Source: a virus
Reading direction: 5' to 3' (one strand)
Virus record (IMG/VR): IMGVR_UViG_3300026488_000018
Coordinates: 1 to 64,000 of that record
DNA length: 64,000 nucleotides
Part shown: positions 1 through 7,897 of the stretch, piece after piece
How the letters are laid out: each line of letters starts with the position of its first letter
Position numbering within the stretch: the stretch's first letter is position 1
Program-made: the position numbers and the translations under genes
Notes under the pieces: model-generated
What the model was told of the DNA's origin: nothing
What the model saw: only the letters and a program-made list of their open reading frames with translations
Databases searched by the model: none

Positions 1-39
1 CGTAGGGGTTCCGGGGTTCAAATCCCGGCCCCCGCACCA
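1..39 (+). tRNA. 3' part of a tRNA gene, probably tRNA-Leu (truncated by window start)
   Basis: The segment shows a T-loop TTCAAAT, a GC-rich T-stem, a seven-base acceptor strand CCCCCGC, discriminator A and an encoded CCA. The preceding CGTAGGGG resembles the end of a long variable arm as in Leu or Ser tRNAs, and an acceptor beginning GCGGGGG is typical of euryarchaeal tRNA-Leu. With a 7-nt loop the T-stem has one G-G mismatch; with an 8-nt loop it pairs perfectly. It is far more GC-rich than the genes that follow, so it may be a host tRNA used as an attachment site, or a viral tRNA fragment. Confidence 0.75.
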
Positions 40-63
40 TTATACTGTTTTGGGGTGGTTAAT

Positions 64-225
64 GTGTCGGATGTTGAGTTGGTTTCTATTGATTTATTGG
101 CGGGCAATAATATCGTTTTGCGGGTGGATGATGACAAGAAAGCGAAAGAATTTGTTAGGTCAATGTTGAAAGGTGAGTATATTGATATTGAGATAGGTGG
201 CGTTAGACTTGTTGTTTGGGTTTGA
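64..225 (+). CDS. Small hypothetical protein (53 aa)
   Basis: A GTG start at 64 follows GGGGTGG and opens a 53-residue reading frame ending in TGA. The product is acidic, soluble and beta-rich (begins MSDVELVSIDLL, ends GGVRLVVWV), with no recognised domain. It sits between the tRNA end and the zinc-finger gene. The evidence is ribosome-site spacing and coding-like composition only. Confidence 0.5.
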   Translation: MSDVELVSIDLLAGNNIVLRVDDDKKAKEFVRSMLKGEYIDIEIGGVRLVVWV

Positions 226-281
226 GGTTATGATGCTAGGAAAGGTGAGTTTTATGGAACAATTATTAGGAGGGAACGGTA

Positions 282-713
282 ATGATTGAGTTTAGGTGTA
301 GATTATGTGGTGAGAAGTTTGAAAGTTTTAAGGAAGTCAAAAATCATGTGCTTGAATGTCATAAGGTACCAGGTAGGAGTTTCAACATATCACCATGCAG
401 TTTTGTGCACATTCTAATGGATGAGAATGAGATTGAGAATTTCTTTAGCGCGCGGTATGGCCTGAAGGAATTTTGGATTGACGAAGTAATATGCAAACAC
501 AAATGGCTCGAGGTTGTATTGTTTTTTGATGTGAACCATTTGAAATGGAGCGAGATTGGCGAGATGCTAAGTAGGATGGAGGAGGATGGCATCAGGATTG
601 TTGATGTCAAGACTGACTGGGTTGATATTTACGGTTGCGACGAGGAATGGGGCCTTATCGCCCGGGTTTGGGTTGACATTGAGAAGGTGATAGGTGATGA
701 GAAGAAAGGCTGA
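282..713 (+). CDS. Zinc-finger (C2H2-type) hypothetical protein
   Basis: 143 residues. Residues 4-27 contain CRLCGEKF...H...H with C-x2-C and two spaced histidines, matching a classical C2H2 finger. The remaining 110 residues are an acidic alpha/beta domain I do not recognise. AGGAGGGAACGGTA precedes the ATG. The end overlaps the next gene. Small finger proteins of this kind are common in archaeal viruses and are often DNA-binding regulators; that role is inference. Confidence 0.75.
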   Translation: MIEFRCRLCGEKFESFKEVKNHVLECHKVPGRSFNISPCSFVHILMDENEIENFFSARYGLKEFWIDEVICKHKWLEVVLFFDVNHLKWSEIGEMLSRMEEDGIRIVDVKTDWVDIYGCDEEWGLIARVWVDIEKVIGDEKKG

Positions 714-1239
714 ATTGGTGTTAGTTGGCATCGGAGCATTTCTGATGTGGTATGCATTGGTAAGGGCAGGTGTTTGGCTTTGGTATCTTGTTTTTATGAC
801 TGGTGTAGTCGCCGGTATTGCCATGAGCGAGGGTATTAACGCAGTTGATGCTGTAGTTGTGATTCTGGCGTTCCCCGTTTTGTTGGCGGTTGATTTCGTT
901 AAGAGGTTCGACAAGTATAAGTATGACTTTGAGGAGTGGCAGTTTAAAAGGAAGTTAGGAGTAAAGAACGACTGGGATGTTGAATTTAAAGTTCAGGAAG
1001 TTCTCAAAAGAGATGGTATTAGTGTGGATAGAGCATATATTAGCCCAGCAGATGAGAGCGGTGAAGCTGAATGGGGCTGGCCAGGTATTGTTATTGATGT
1101 TGAATACGACGACGCAGAGAGGTTGAAGAAGGAGCATGGTAGTGAATGGTATAAGGTAGTCGAGAAGAGAGTCGCAGATGAGCTGGGTATTGATGTCAAT
1201 CGAGTCAAAGCATTTCAAGCAGAACCACAGTATTGGTAA
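697..1239 (+). CDS. Membrane-anchored hypothetical protein
   Basis: About 180 residues. Residues 5-65 hold two or three hydrophobic segments (LVLVGIGAFLMWYAL, YLVFMTGVVAGIAM, VVVILAFPVLLAV). They are followed by a charged soluble domain of about 110 residues. ATG 697 is preferred over GTG 694 because AGGTGATAG lies just upstream. The start overlaps the zinc-finger gene by 17 bases, so the two are probably co-transcribed. No family recognised. Confidence 0.7.
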   Translation: MRRKAELVLVGIGAFLMWYALVRAGVWLWYLVFMTGVVAGIAMSEGINAVDAVVVILAFPVLLAVDFVKRFDKYKYDFEEWQFKRKLGVKNDWDVEFKVQEVLKRDGISVDRAYISPADESGEAEWGWPGIVIDVEYDDAERLKKEHGSEWYKVVEKRVADELGIDVNRVKAFQAEPQYW

Positions 1240-1261
1240 ATGGTATGGGAGGTGATAGGTG

Positions 1262-1470
1262 ATGAAGGTTTTGATAACGAAAGCGAGTGATTTAATTTAT
1301 GAAGAGGTAAGGGAGTTTAAGGATTGAAACGAGTTGTTCGAATATCTTAAGAAACAGTATTCAAAATGGATAGTTGAGCTTGACAAGAAAAAATTATTTA
1401 TAATATGTATGCTAAAGAAAGTGAGTGGGTTGATGTTGAGGTAACAATGTATGATGATTGTGTAAAGTAG
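1262..1470 (+). pseudogene. Decayed small gene: in-frame stop plus frameshift
   Basis: From ATG 1262 (GGAGGTGATAGGTG upstream) a coding-like frame reads 21 residues to a TGA at 1325-1327. The same frame continues as NELFEYLKKQYSKWIVELDKKK. Near 1385-1410 the sense passes to another frame reading YAKESEWVDVEVTMYDDC and stops at TAG 1468. One stop and one indel therefore interrupt what looks like a single protein of about 68 residues. Confidence 0.5.
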
Positions 1471-1483
1471 AAGGTGATGAGGA

Positions 1484-1609
1484 ATGATAAGGTCAATTAA
1501 TCAATTTTTAAAGAAGTATTTACCGAGGTATCTTGAGGAGAAATTAAGTGGGAAGAAGTATGGTATTTGGAGGTGGAAAAATGAAAGTAAAGTTGATCGA
1601 TTACACTAA
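1484..1609 (+). CDS. Possible small basic protein overlapping thyX
   Basis: ATG 1484 follows AAGGTGATGAGGA and opens 41 residues (begins MIRSINQFLKKYLPRYLEEK). It overlaps the first 29 bases of thyX in another frame. The basic, helical composition is plausible, but no homologue is recognised and the frame may be fortuitous. Confidence 0.35.
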   Translation: MIRSINQFLKKYLPRYLEEKLSGKKYGIWRWKNESKVDRLH

Positions 1610-2309
1610 AAACCCACTTAAAGTTTTAACCCAAGCCACGTTGGTATCGTATTGGGATGAATGGAGTATTGATAAGTTGGATAAAATTACTGAGAAAGAT
1701 GCGGAGTTGCATATTCCACGGGTGTTGGGGTATGGACATGAGAGTATCTTGGAGCATATTAAATTAACGTTCGCGGTTGAAGGTTGTAGCAGGGTGTGTA
1801 CCCACCAGTTGGTTAGACATAGACACGCGAGTTTCGTTCAGGCGAGTCAGCGGTATCTTAAGTTGGAGCGAGACGGCGATATCGAGGAATTGTTTGTTAT
1901 TCCAGAGAGCATAAAAAACGACGCGGTATTGCATTCTAAGTGGAGAGAAATACTGGAACGGGTTATGGCGTTGTATGAGGAGAGCATTAGGAGAGGTATC
2001 CCCGCCGAGGATGCACGGTTCATCGTTCCCCAGGCTGTTAGGTCTAAGATTGTGGTGTCAATGAATATGAGAGAGTTCAAGCATTTCATTGGTTTGAGAA
2101 TGTGCGAGCGCGCGCAGTGGGAGATTCGTGAGTTAGCAAAGAGGATGTGGGAAGAGGTCTACAAGGTTGATGAGCTGAAGCCGATACTTAAATGGGCGAA
2201 GATTGGACCTAAATGTATTTGGTTAGGGTATTGCCCCGAGCGCGAGCTTATACCCCCCGGGTGCTGGAAGAGACAAAGAGAATGGTGGAATAAAGTTTGG
2301 AGCATTTAA
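1581..2309 (+). CDS. thyX: Flavin-dependent thymidylate synthase
   Basis: 242 residues. ThyX converts dUMP to dTMP using methylenetetrahydrofolate, NAD(P)H and FAD. The diagnostic motif is seen as RHRHASFVQASQRY at residues 79-92 (RHR-x7-S form), and the upstream GHESILEH segment is also typical. ATG 1581 is chosen because GGAGGTGG lies at 1569-1576; an upstream in-frame start at 1548 lacks this spacing. Viral ThyX usually supplies thymidine for viral DNA and fits the reductase and dUTPase genes elsewhere in the window. Confidence 0.95.
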   Translation: MKVKLIDYTKNPLKVLTQATLVSYWDEWSIDKLDKITEKDAELHIPRVLGYGHESILEHIKLTFAVEGCSRVCTHQLVRHRHASFVQASQRYLKLERDGDIEELFVIPESIKNDAVLHSKWREILERVMALYEESIRRGIPAEDARFIVPQAVRSKIVVSMNMREFKHFIGLRMCERAQWEIRELAKRMWEEVYKVDELKPILKWAKIGPKCIWLGYCPERELIPPGCWKRQREWWNKVWSI

Positions 2310-2413
2310 AAAGTGAAAGAACCGCTGTTAGTCTGTGGCGGTGGGTGGTGTTCGACTATTTTGTCATTAGAGGTTGCGAGGATTGGGCACTTTATGTGAA
2401 GGGAAATAGCGGA

Positions 2414-2448
2414 TTTAAATATTTTTCTTTTCAATATATTTTGACGGT
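2414..2448 (+). promoter_or_regulatory. Putative archaeal promoter upstream of tail-tip genes
   Basis: TTTAAA at 2414-2419 is followed by a pyrimidine-rich stretch and ATATATTTTGACGG, resembling other promoters here. The first convincing start is at 2579, implying a leader of about 135 bases. A 42-codon GTG frame (2345-2473) runs through the promoter and is probably not a gene. Confidence 0.5.
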
Positions 2449-2578
2449 ATATAAGCGGCATTCACTCGGTTAGAATTAGTTAAGATTGATGAATTGTGTC
2501 GCGGTGTTGAATCCAACGAGACTGCTATTACAGGTATTGTTTTTATTGCAAAAGCCTCGAAGTTTGGGTGGTGATAAT

Positions 2579-2818
2579 TTGAGTGGTAGTATGAGCACAA
2601 GGGAAGCGCTGAATAAGATTTTGAATAAGGGGTTTGAAGTCTATAACACTAAATTAGATTCGTACGGTTGCGTATTGAGCGGCGAAGAGAATGTCACGCG
2701 GAACTTCCAGGTTTTAGGGAAGTTGAGAGTTTTGGGCATTTTGGAATGCCAGAAGATTGATGTTCGCGGTATTGTTCAGGTTTTGGGTGAGGTTCATATA
2801 GGTGTATGGGGTGAGTGA
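2579..2818 (+). CDS. Tail-fibre associated small protein, paralogue-like to 39906-40190
   Basis: From TTG 2579 (GGTGGTGAT upstream; ATG 2591 is an alternative) it encodes about 79 residues. The C-terminal part is a run of short beta strands (VTRNFQVLGKLRVLGILECQKIDVRGIVQVLGEVHIGVWG) like the repetitive strands of viral fibre adaptors. The gene at 39906 has the same design and likewise sits directly before a fibre-type gene beginning VSEL. Its end overlaps the next gene. Confidence 0.55.
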   Translation: MSGSMSTREALNKILNKGFEVYNTKLDSYGCVLSGEENVTRNFQVLGKLRVLGILECQKIDVRGIVQVLGEVHIGVWGE

Positions 2819-3263
2819 GTTGTCCGGGGAAGTTTGGATGTATGATATGGATGGTGTTTTACAGAGAAAGATTGTTATAAATGATTGTTCGAAGAATATT
2901 GAAATACGAGATAGTACTGGGGCTAAAATTTTGGAAGTAGAGAGCCACGGTGATAGGCACGCTTATGGTGGAGCTGACGCGATTCCAGTCGAAGGGCTTA
3001 GGTTTAGCCAGTTAGCTAAAGTGTTAGGAACTGAAGCTACTGTTGTTGTTGCTGCTGGCGATTCTGCTGTTGTTCCGAAGGGTGTTTATATTGTTGCACA
3101 GAGTTCTACTGTTAGGGTTGAATATTCACCAGATGGGGGTACTACTTGGAGAATCATTTATCCCGAAGGCGTCGGCGGTTTGATAATTAGTGATGGGGAG
3201 AATGTTAGATTTAGTAATTCAGGAACTTCAGATGAAACTATGTATCTAATACCAATTCTTTGA
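2811..3263 (+). CDS. Tail-tip/fibre protein
   Basis: 150 residues, starting at GTG 2811 (VSELSGEVWMYD). The same GTGAGTGAGTTG start is used by the tailspike at 40201. The N-terminal half resembles the spike anchor region but the YDYI...AKNGRTG signature is absent. The C-terminal half reads as a beta domain with a YSPDGGTTW segment also found in the tail tube protein at 16040. A structural role is inferred from composition and neighbours. Confidence 0.55.
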   Translation: MSELSGEVWMYDMDGVLQRKIVINDCSKNIEIRDSTGAKILEVESHGDRHAYGGADAIPVEGLRFSQLAKVLGTEATVVVAAGDSAVVPKGVYIVAQSSTVRVEYSPDGGTTWRIIYPEGVGGLIISDGENVRFSNSGTSDETMYLIPIL

Positions 3264-3288
3264 TGTTTTCATTTTATAGGTGATTGAA

Positions 3289-3789
3289 ATGGCTATTGGT
3301 GATTCAAGAAAGCAATATTTAGAATATGTTGAGAAGTACTTAGAGTTGAATAGTAAATTTAGAATATGGAATCAATTAATGTATGTATTTTTGGTGGCAT
3401 TGAGTTCCCAGGTTGAGAATTTTAATGATATGCTTATTATTAGTGGTGACGAGTTGTTTGACTACATATATGACGGTGTCTATATATTTGATGGTAAATC
3501 GGGTGCTGTAGTTATTGGTCCGGGTGGATTTATTGAATTTAGAATTAATTTGAAAGATGAAACTGGATATGTTCCGACGAAGGCTTTGATTGCTGTTTCA
3601 CCAGAAAAAATAGTTAATTCGAGTATTAAAGCAGGCTTTCTTCCAACTTTGAAAGAAATAAATGATTTGGGTTATGTTGTCGTGATTAATGATATTGGTG
3701 ATGAGCTTTTGACTATTAGGATAGAGAATAATGGTTGTAAGAATATGTATGTGTTTAGTGTAGGAGTACTTACAAAGGGGGGTGCTTAG
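3289..3789 (+). CDS. Tail-associated protein, related to 37485-38006
   Basis: 166 residues. It begins MAIGDSRKQYLEYVEKYLEL, which parallels MGIGNPTLREYLSVLERY of the gene at 37485; both lie near fibre genes and continue as a beta-rich domain. ATG 3289 follows AGGTGATTGAA. The N-terminal helix probably docks to a shared partner. No enzyme motif is seen, and a structural accessory role is inferred. Confidence 0.55.
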   Translation: MAIGDSRKQYLEYVEKYLELNSKFRIWNQLMYVFLVALSSQVENFNDMLIISGDELFDYIYDGVYIFDGKSGAVVIGPGGFIEFRINLKDETGYVPTKALIAVSPEKIVNSSIKAGFLPTLKEINDLGYVVVINDIGDELLTIRIENNGCKNMYVFSVGVLTKGGA

Positions 3790-5182
3790 TTTGAAGTTTA
3801 TTTCAAAATTATCTTCAACTGGTGCCAGTTTTCCTGTTGGTTTTGAGTTTGCGCCCGATGGTTCACTTAGATTAACTGGTGATGCAACAGTTTGGAATGA
3901 CCAAATTACGAATAGAATATCGCCAGATGATAATATTGTTACGTATACGTTAGCGGAAACAGATTACGAAAGTTATACTGATTATGCAGTGTATAAAGGC
4001 AAAGTATGGGTTAAGGCTAATATAAAGCCTGGACAGACTGTTAAGTTTAAATTTATTAGGGATTCAACGGGTGCTGCTAATCCTAAAAATGTTTTTCTTC
4101 TGTATGACGATTTTAATGGTTATGATTACAGTTTATGGGATTATTCAAATTCATCTGTTTCTGGCAGTATTTTATCGGTGAATGGAGGTAATTTGGTTCA
4201 GGGAGCACAGACGAAGAATACTATTCCGTCAGGTGTAATTATTGAGTGGAATATGTATAGTGGTAATTACGATTTCGATAGTGGTATCAAGGTTGGTAAT
4301 TTGTATTTTATTTCGGATAGGGGCACCGGATATCATGCTATTAGTACCGGGTTTACGTATCCAGGTGGTTCGCAGACAGCTAATGCATGGAATGAATATC
4401 GGGTTATTCTTGAGTCGAATAGACAAACATTTGTGAATATAACCAATTCAAAAACTGTTGTTGCAAATTACACTTATAGTCCGGGAACATTACGGTTTGT
4501 GTGTGATTCAGATACTTCGTCAAATCCGTTGAGGGTTGATTATATTTGCGTTAGGAAGTTGTATGATGAAAATCAAGTTACAGTTACAGTTACAGAAATA
4601 ACGGATGGTTATGAGGTTGATATTACAAATACTGGTGCTGATGCGTTGGAGGAAGTTCAAATTCCGATAGATATCCCGGCTGATTACTATAAGGTTACGG
4701 TCACAAATACAAGCCCGGTTCTTGAGACTTATGCATTTCCACCGGGTGTTACTTCGAGTATAAAGTTCTTTACTCAGTTTAATCATAGCCCAAAGTACTA
4801 TAGTGATTGTGCGTTTCATATTCATACATATATACCACCAGATGCCGATTCTGGTACGGTAAAGCTTAGGTTGTCTTGGGAGAAGTTGCCAGTTGAGGTT
4901 ATCATAAATGATTCAGGTGCTAATGATTTGTTGAATTTTAATAAGAAACTTAGCGTTGTTACTAAGACTTTTACCATCACGGAGGACATGAAGGGTCGTC
5001 ATGTACTTCTTAATTTTGGTAGGATTGATAAAGTACATTCGTTGAGTCAGATTGTATTTCATAAATTAGAAAGACTTGGAGATGACCCAGAGGATACATG
5101 GTCACATCCACTTCCTGTGTTATATGTTGATTGGCATACGGAGATGGATAGTATTGGTTCACAGGATGAGTTTAAAAAGTGA
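3782..5182 (+). CDS. Large beta-rich tail/adhesin protein with lectin-like segment
   Basis: About 465 residues, starting at GTG 3782 or TTG 3791 after AAAGGGGGG. Residues about 105-265 (from FLLYDDFNGYDYSLWDY to LRVDYICVRK) read like a concanavalin/laminin-G jelly-roll domain: DDFN-x-W opening, WNEYRVILE and a closing DYICVR strand. The rest is also beta-rich. It is likely a receptor-binding part of the tail tip. The downstream T-rich gap ends this transcription unit. Confidence 0.6.
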   Translation: MLSLKFISKLSSTGASFPVGFEFAPDGSLRLTGDATVWNDQITNRISPDDNIVTYTLAETDYESYTDYAVYKGKVWVKANIKPGQTVKFKFIRDSTGAANPKNVFLLYDDFNGYDYSLWDYSNSSVSGSILSVNGGNLVQGAQTKNTIPSGVIIEWNMYSGNYDFDSGIKVGNLYFISDRGTGYHAISTGFTYPGGSQTANAWNEYRVILESNRQTFVNITNSKTVVANYTYSPGTLRFVCDSDTSSNPLRVDYICVRKLYDENQVTVTVTEITDGYEVDITNTGADALEEVQIPIDIPADYYKVTVTNTSPVLETYAFPPGVTSSIKFFTQFNHSPKYYSDCAFHIHTYIPPDADSGTVKLRLSWEKLPVEVIINDSGANDLLNFNKKLSVVTKTFTITEDMKGRHVLLNFGRIDKVHSLSQIVFHKLERLGDDPEDTWSHPLPVLYVDWHTEMDSIGSQDEFKK

Positions 5183-5360
5183 TGGTTGGTGTTAAAATTG
5201 ATTTTCTTGATTTAGTTATTATTTTTTGTAGATAGAAGAATGTTGTATTTTGGAAGCATTTTAATGAGAGTAGAATAGTGAAGGCGCGCATTTTAGATTT
5301 TATTGAATTTTTTGTGTAGGTAAATGATTAGGGTGGTGTAAGATAGGGGGTGATTAAACA
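5183..5360 (+). other. 178-base non-coding gap
   Basis: AT-rich gap between the tail-tip unit and an accessory cluster. It holds a T-run near 5220 (ATTATTTTTTG), which could be an archaeal U-tract terminator, and a weak TATA-like ATTTTAGATTTTATTG near 5290. No gene is convincing. Confidence 0.4.
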
Positions 5361-5771
5361 ATGAATAAGTTTTGGGATTATGCCGAGACAGAGATTGTAT
5401 GTGAACGCAAAGTTACCGAGCGCGGAAGGGAAAGAGCAGAGGAGATAAAAAAGTGGCTGAATGGGGTTCTTAGCAGAGACGAGGTTCTTGGTGTGGTTGG
5501 TTGGATTCAACAGGACTGTAAAGACCCAACCTGGGAGACTCCGATGTTTATTGTTTTCGTAAAGAGAGGAATGTTACCGGTTGACAACGATGACCCGTTT
5601 GAAGCAGCACGGTATTATGACTATGAGGCTGTGAAGAACCCCTGCCCCGGTATTGTTTGGAGCGTTGAAGAGGTTGATGAAATGCCGGAGTTTAGCGAGG
5701 ATGATATTGAGGAAATTTGCTGGTGCGGTATTGTCGAGAGTTTCACTGTTTGGGGGGGACGAAGATGGTAG
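5361..5771 (+). CDS. Hypothetical acidic protein
   Basis: 136 residues, starting at ATG 5361 after GGGGGTGATTAAACA. It is acidic and alpha/beta, with a helical N-terminus rich in R/E and four to five cysteines in the last half (QQDC, NPCPG, CWCG). The late CWC could bind metal, but no known zinc motif is complete. It overlaps the next gene by seven bases. Not recognised. Confidence 0.6.
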   Translation: MNKFWDYAETEIVCERKVTERGRERAEEIKKWLNGVLSRDEVLGVVGWIQQDCKDPTWETPMFIVFVKRGMLPVDNDDPFEAARYYDYEAVKNPCPGIVWSVEEVDEMPEFSEDDIEEICWCGIVESFTVWGGRRW

Positions 5772-6091
5772 TTGAACTGGAGTTGAGCGTGTTTGTTGAG
5801 GATGATAGGTTTAACGAGTATCATTTTGTGTTTGTAGGCATTGATAGTAATACAGCGGCAGATATTTTAGAGAAAGAGTTTGGGTTTTGCATTGAATGGC
5901 TGAACGGTATTGATTTTGATGTCTGGAAGAAGGTTAGTGATGGTGTGATGATTGATGGTGCAGTTTCCGGACTTGCAGGTTGTGATGGTTGTACTTGGAT
6001 TGTGAATGCTGATGAGTGGGTATTTAGAGCAGTGGTCGAGAGAATTCTCAAGGACGTGGAGGGTTTGATTGCAGAACCCAAAGCTTTTTAA
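5765..6091 (+). CDS. Hypothetical protein
   Basis: 108 residues from ATG 5765, chosen because GGGGGGGAC lies eight bases upstream. It begins MVVELELSVFVEDDRF and has alternating beta and helix with CDGC in the centre. It overlaps the previous gene by seven bases. No family recognised. Confidence 0.6.
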   Translation: MVVELELSVFVEDDRFNEYHFVFVGIDSNTAADILEKEFGFCIEWLNGIDFDVWKKVSDGVMIDGAVSGLAGCDGCTWIVNADEWVFRAVVERILKDVEGLIAEPKAF

Positions 6092-6112
6092 AGCATTGTG
6101 CAGTATTGTTTT
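6085..6112 (+). promoter_or_regulatory. Archaeal promoter (TTTTTAAA-N10-GTATT)
   Basis: TTTAAA at 6087-6092, exactly 10 bases, then GTATTG at 6103. The TSS expected about 27 bases after the box centre falls on the GGAGGTG ribosome site, giving a very short leader for the gene at 6126. Confidence 0.7.
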
Positions 6113-6125
6113 TGGAGGTGGTATT

Positions 6126-6290
6126 ATGAAGGTGGTTGTTGCGTATCTCGATTGGGACGGTTACGAGGTTTACAGGGAAGAGTACGATTTTAAGGATGTT
6201 AAGGGTGAACTCAGGAAGGTTGTTGAGGATATGCTCAGGAAGGGTGTTAAAGTCCATCAGATGGGCGATAGAATTGTGGAGGTGTTTTGA
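6126..6290 (+). CDS. Small hypothetical protein (54 aa)
   Basis: First gene after the promoter at 6085. GGAGGTGGTATT precedes the ATG. The product begins MKVVVAYLDWDGYEVYREEY and reads as a small beta-alpha-beta protein ending VHQMGDRIVEVF. Its TGA overlaps the ATG of the next gene. No family recognised. Confidence 0.65.
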   Translation: MKVVVAYLDWDGYEVYREEYDFKDVKGELRKVVEDMLRKGVKVHQMGDRIVEVF

Positions 6291-6520
6291 TGGTTTCTTT
6301 TATTTTAGGAAAGCGACGGTTCGGGCTGAGCGACGACGAGTTCGCGGTATTGTTTTTCTTGGATATTCTACTGGATACTGGAGTATTTTCAGATGAATTG
6401 ATTGATGAGTGGTTGAACGGTACGGATGAGTTTGTTTTTGAAGGCGACACTGCGCGGCGGTTTCTGATGTTATATGGCGTCTTCACTGGTGTGCGGCTGG
6501 GTATCGATGTCAAGGGGTGA
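6290..6520 (+). CDS. Small hypothetical protein (76 aa)
   Basis: ATG 6290 overlaps the preceding stop (TGATG). The product is acidic and helical (FGLSDDEFAVLFFLDILLD...FSDELIDEWLNG), suggesting a compact helical bundle. No domain recognised; membership of the small accessory operon is clear from spacing. Confidence 0.6.
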   Translation: MVSFILGKRRFGLSDDEFAVLFFLDILLDTGVFSDELIDEWLNGTDEFVFEGDTARRFLMLYGVFTGVRLGIDVKG

Positions 6521-6525
6521 TTTTT

Positions 6526-6705
6526 ATGGACAATTGTTGTGAACTTTACGCGAAGTGGCGGCGGGTTGCAAGAGAATTACATTCGCGTATAAAGATTGTT
6601 GATGGGAAGATCCCGAATGATGCGAAGATTATCATGGCTGAGTATAAAGCATTGTTTATCAAGATGATGTTAAACGGGTGTAAGCCGGAGGGGTGTGATG
6701 GTTGA
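6526..6705 (+). CDS. Small hypothetical protein (59 aa)
   Basis: ATG 6526 lies six bases after AGGGGTGA. The product is basic and helical (MDNCCELYAKWRRVARELHSR) with cysteines at both ends (NCC near the start, CKPEGC near the end), which could bind a metal. Its TGA overlaps the next ATG. Not recognised. Confidence 0.55.
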   Translation: MDNCCELYAKWRRVARELHSRIKIVDGKIPNDAKIIMAEYKALFIKMMLNGCKPEGCDG

Positions 6706-7751
6706 TGACCAAGATTTACATTCGCCCGGAGGAGAGACCAAAGTATGAGAGCAGGGGTGTTCGCGTTTACGAAGGCCCGAAAGGTGGCTTGTATGTTTTG
6801 AGTGAGGAACTCCCGGATGATTTAAAACGTGAGCTAGGTGAAAGCGCGACGGAAAACATTAGCGAGAAGTACAAGGAGTACGTTGTTCAAGCATTTAATG
6901 ATATTTTAGATAGGTGCGAATCAGTCCACCGCGGCGACGGTATTGTTTTTAAGTTGAAGGACGGCGATAGTATTATCGTCAAGGGTAATACGATTAAAGC
7001 AGGGAAGTGGATAGTTAAGGGTGATAGACTCGACGAACTGGTCGTTTCCTGGGCATTGTTAAGTGAAGCTGTCAGGGTATTGGAGAAGGGTGAAATTGAA
7101 CTTCCCCGGATTGAAGGTGGTTTGTTCGACGTCGGTGGTATTGCTAAGGTTGAAAGTTTAGAGCAGGCGCTGGCTTTGGTGAGCATTTCGCGCGGGTATG
7201 AGTTTATCCGTGATATCAACGAGGATGAGAGTATTGCTGACGCAGTTGAAATGTTTTTCGGCCCGTGGTTGACGCAGAATGTTTTCGAGTTCAGGAGCGA
7301 GAATGTTTCGGTTGATGAGCTGAGGAAGGGTGATTTCTGGCGCGGCGTTGCAAATTTTCTGAGCGTTTATTTTCAGGTGAAGCACGGGCTACGTATTGTT
7401 TTTGAATCGAGCGGGGATATTAAGAGGGCCGCGAATATTGATACTGCGGCGTATTACTGCAAGAGTGAGGTTCATCTCCCGGTTGATATCCCAGGGAAGA
7501 AGGAGTATGGTTATCGCGGTATTGTTTGGCACGAGTTTCAGCATGCGTTATTTGATTTGGTTGAGAGTGGACCGGTTGAGTTCTGGGCGTATCATATGGC
7601 TATGAGTGGGAAGTTAACTGAGTATGCAAAAACAAACGGCAATGAGGCTGCGAGCGAGGCGTGGGCTCTACTTATCGAGGGTAAGGCAGATGACGAGATT
7701 AAGGAGTGGTTTAAACGTTATGTAGAGGAGGTTAAATCATGGATTCAGTAA
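6705..7751 (+). CDS. GPxGG-motif protein with HExxH zincin-like site
   Basis: 348 residues. The N-terminus (about 6-40) is the module PEERPKYESRGVRVYEGP followed by KGGLYV; GPKGG is at residues 24-28. The same module occurs in the proteins at 29970 and twice in 61000. Near the C-terminus WHEFQHAL gives an HEFQH motif at residues 276-280, the signature of zinc metallopeptidases, followed by helical sequence with candidate third ligands. The middle is unrecognised. It may be a virion-associated peptidase, but position among small early-type genes leaves this open. TGATG coupling links it to the gene upstream. Confidence 0.6.
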   Translation: MTKIYIRPEERPKYESRGVRVYEGPKGGLYVLSEELPDDLKRELGESATENISEKYKEYVVQAFNDILDRCESVHRGDGIVFKLKDGDSIIVKGNTIKAGKWIVKGDRLDELVVSWALLSEAVRVLEKGEIELPRIEGGLFDVGGIAKVESLEQALALVSISRGYEFIRDINEDESIADAVEMFFGPWLTQNVFEFRSENVSVDELRKGDFWRGVANFLSVYFQVKHGLRIVFESSGDIKRAANIDTAAYYCKSEVHLPVDIPGKKEYGYRGIVWHEFQHALFDLVESGPVEFWAYHMAMSGKLTEYAKTNGNEAASEAWALLIEGKADDEIKEWFKRYVEEVKSWIQ

Positions 7752-7894
7752 AACGGTGCGCGAACTGTATTTTCCGTGTGAGATGCAAACGCGGCATTTA
7801 CTGCGTATTGCATGGTATTTGGGTTGGGGAGAGTGATGTTTGTTCGTCTTTCTGGGGCGCTGATGATTGGTTGAGTTTTGTTAGAGGTGATTGA
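7739..7894 (+). CDS. Small cysteine-rich (zinc-ribbon-like) protein
   Basis: ATG 7739 overlaps the end of the HExxH gene; GAGGAGG precedes it. 51 residues with five cysteines: CANC near residues 7-10, then single cysteines in VRCKRG, IYCVLHG and DVCSSF. This pattern suits a small zinc ribbon. No family recognised. Confidence 0.55.
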   Translation: MDSVKRCANCIFRVRCKRGIYCVLHGIWVGESDVCSSFWGADDWLSFVRGD

Positions 7895-7897
7895 CGG

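Noticed and set aside
2345-2473. 42-codon GTG frame between thyX and tail genes
   Set aside because: It runs through a clear TATA box and lacks a good ribosome site; more likely promoter and leader.
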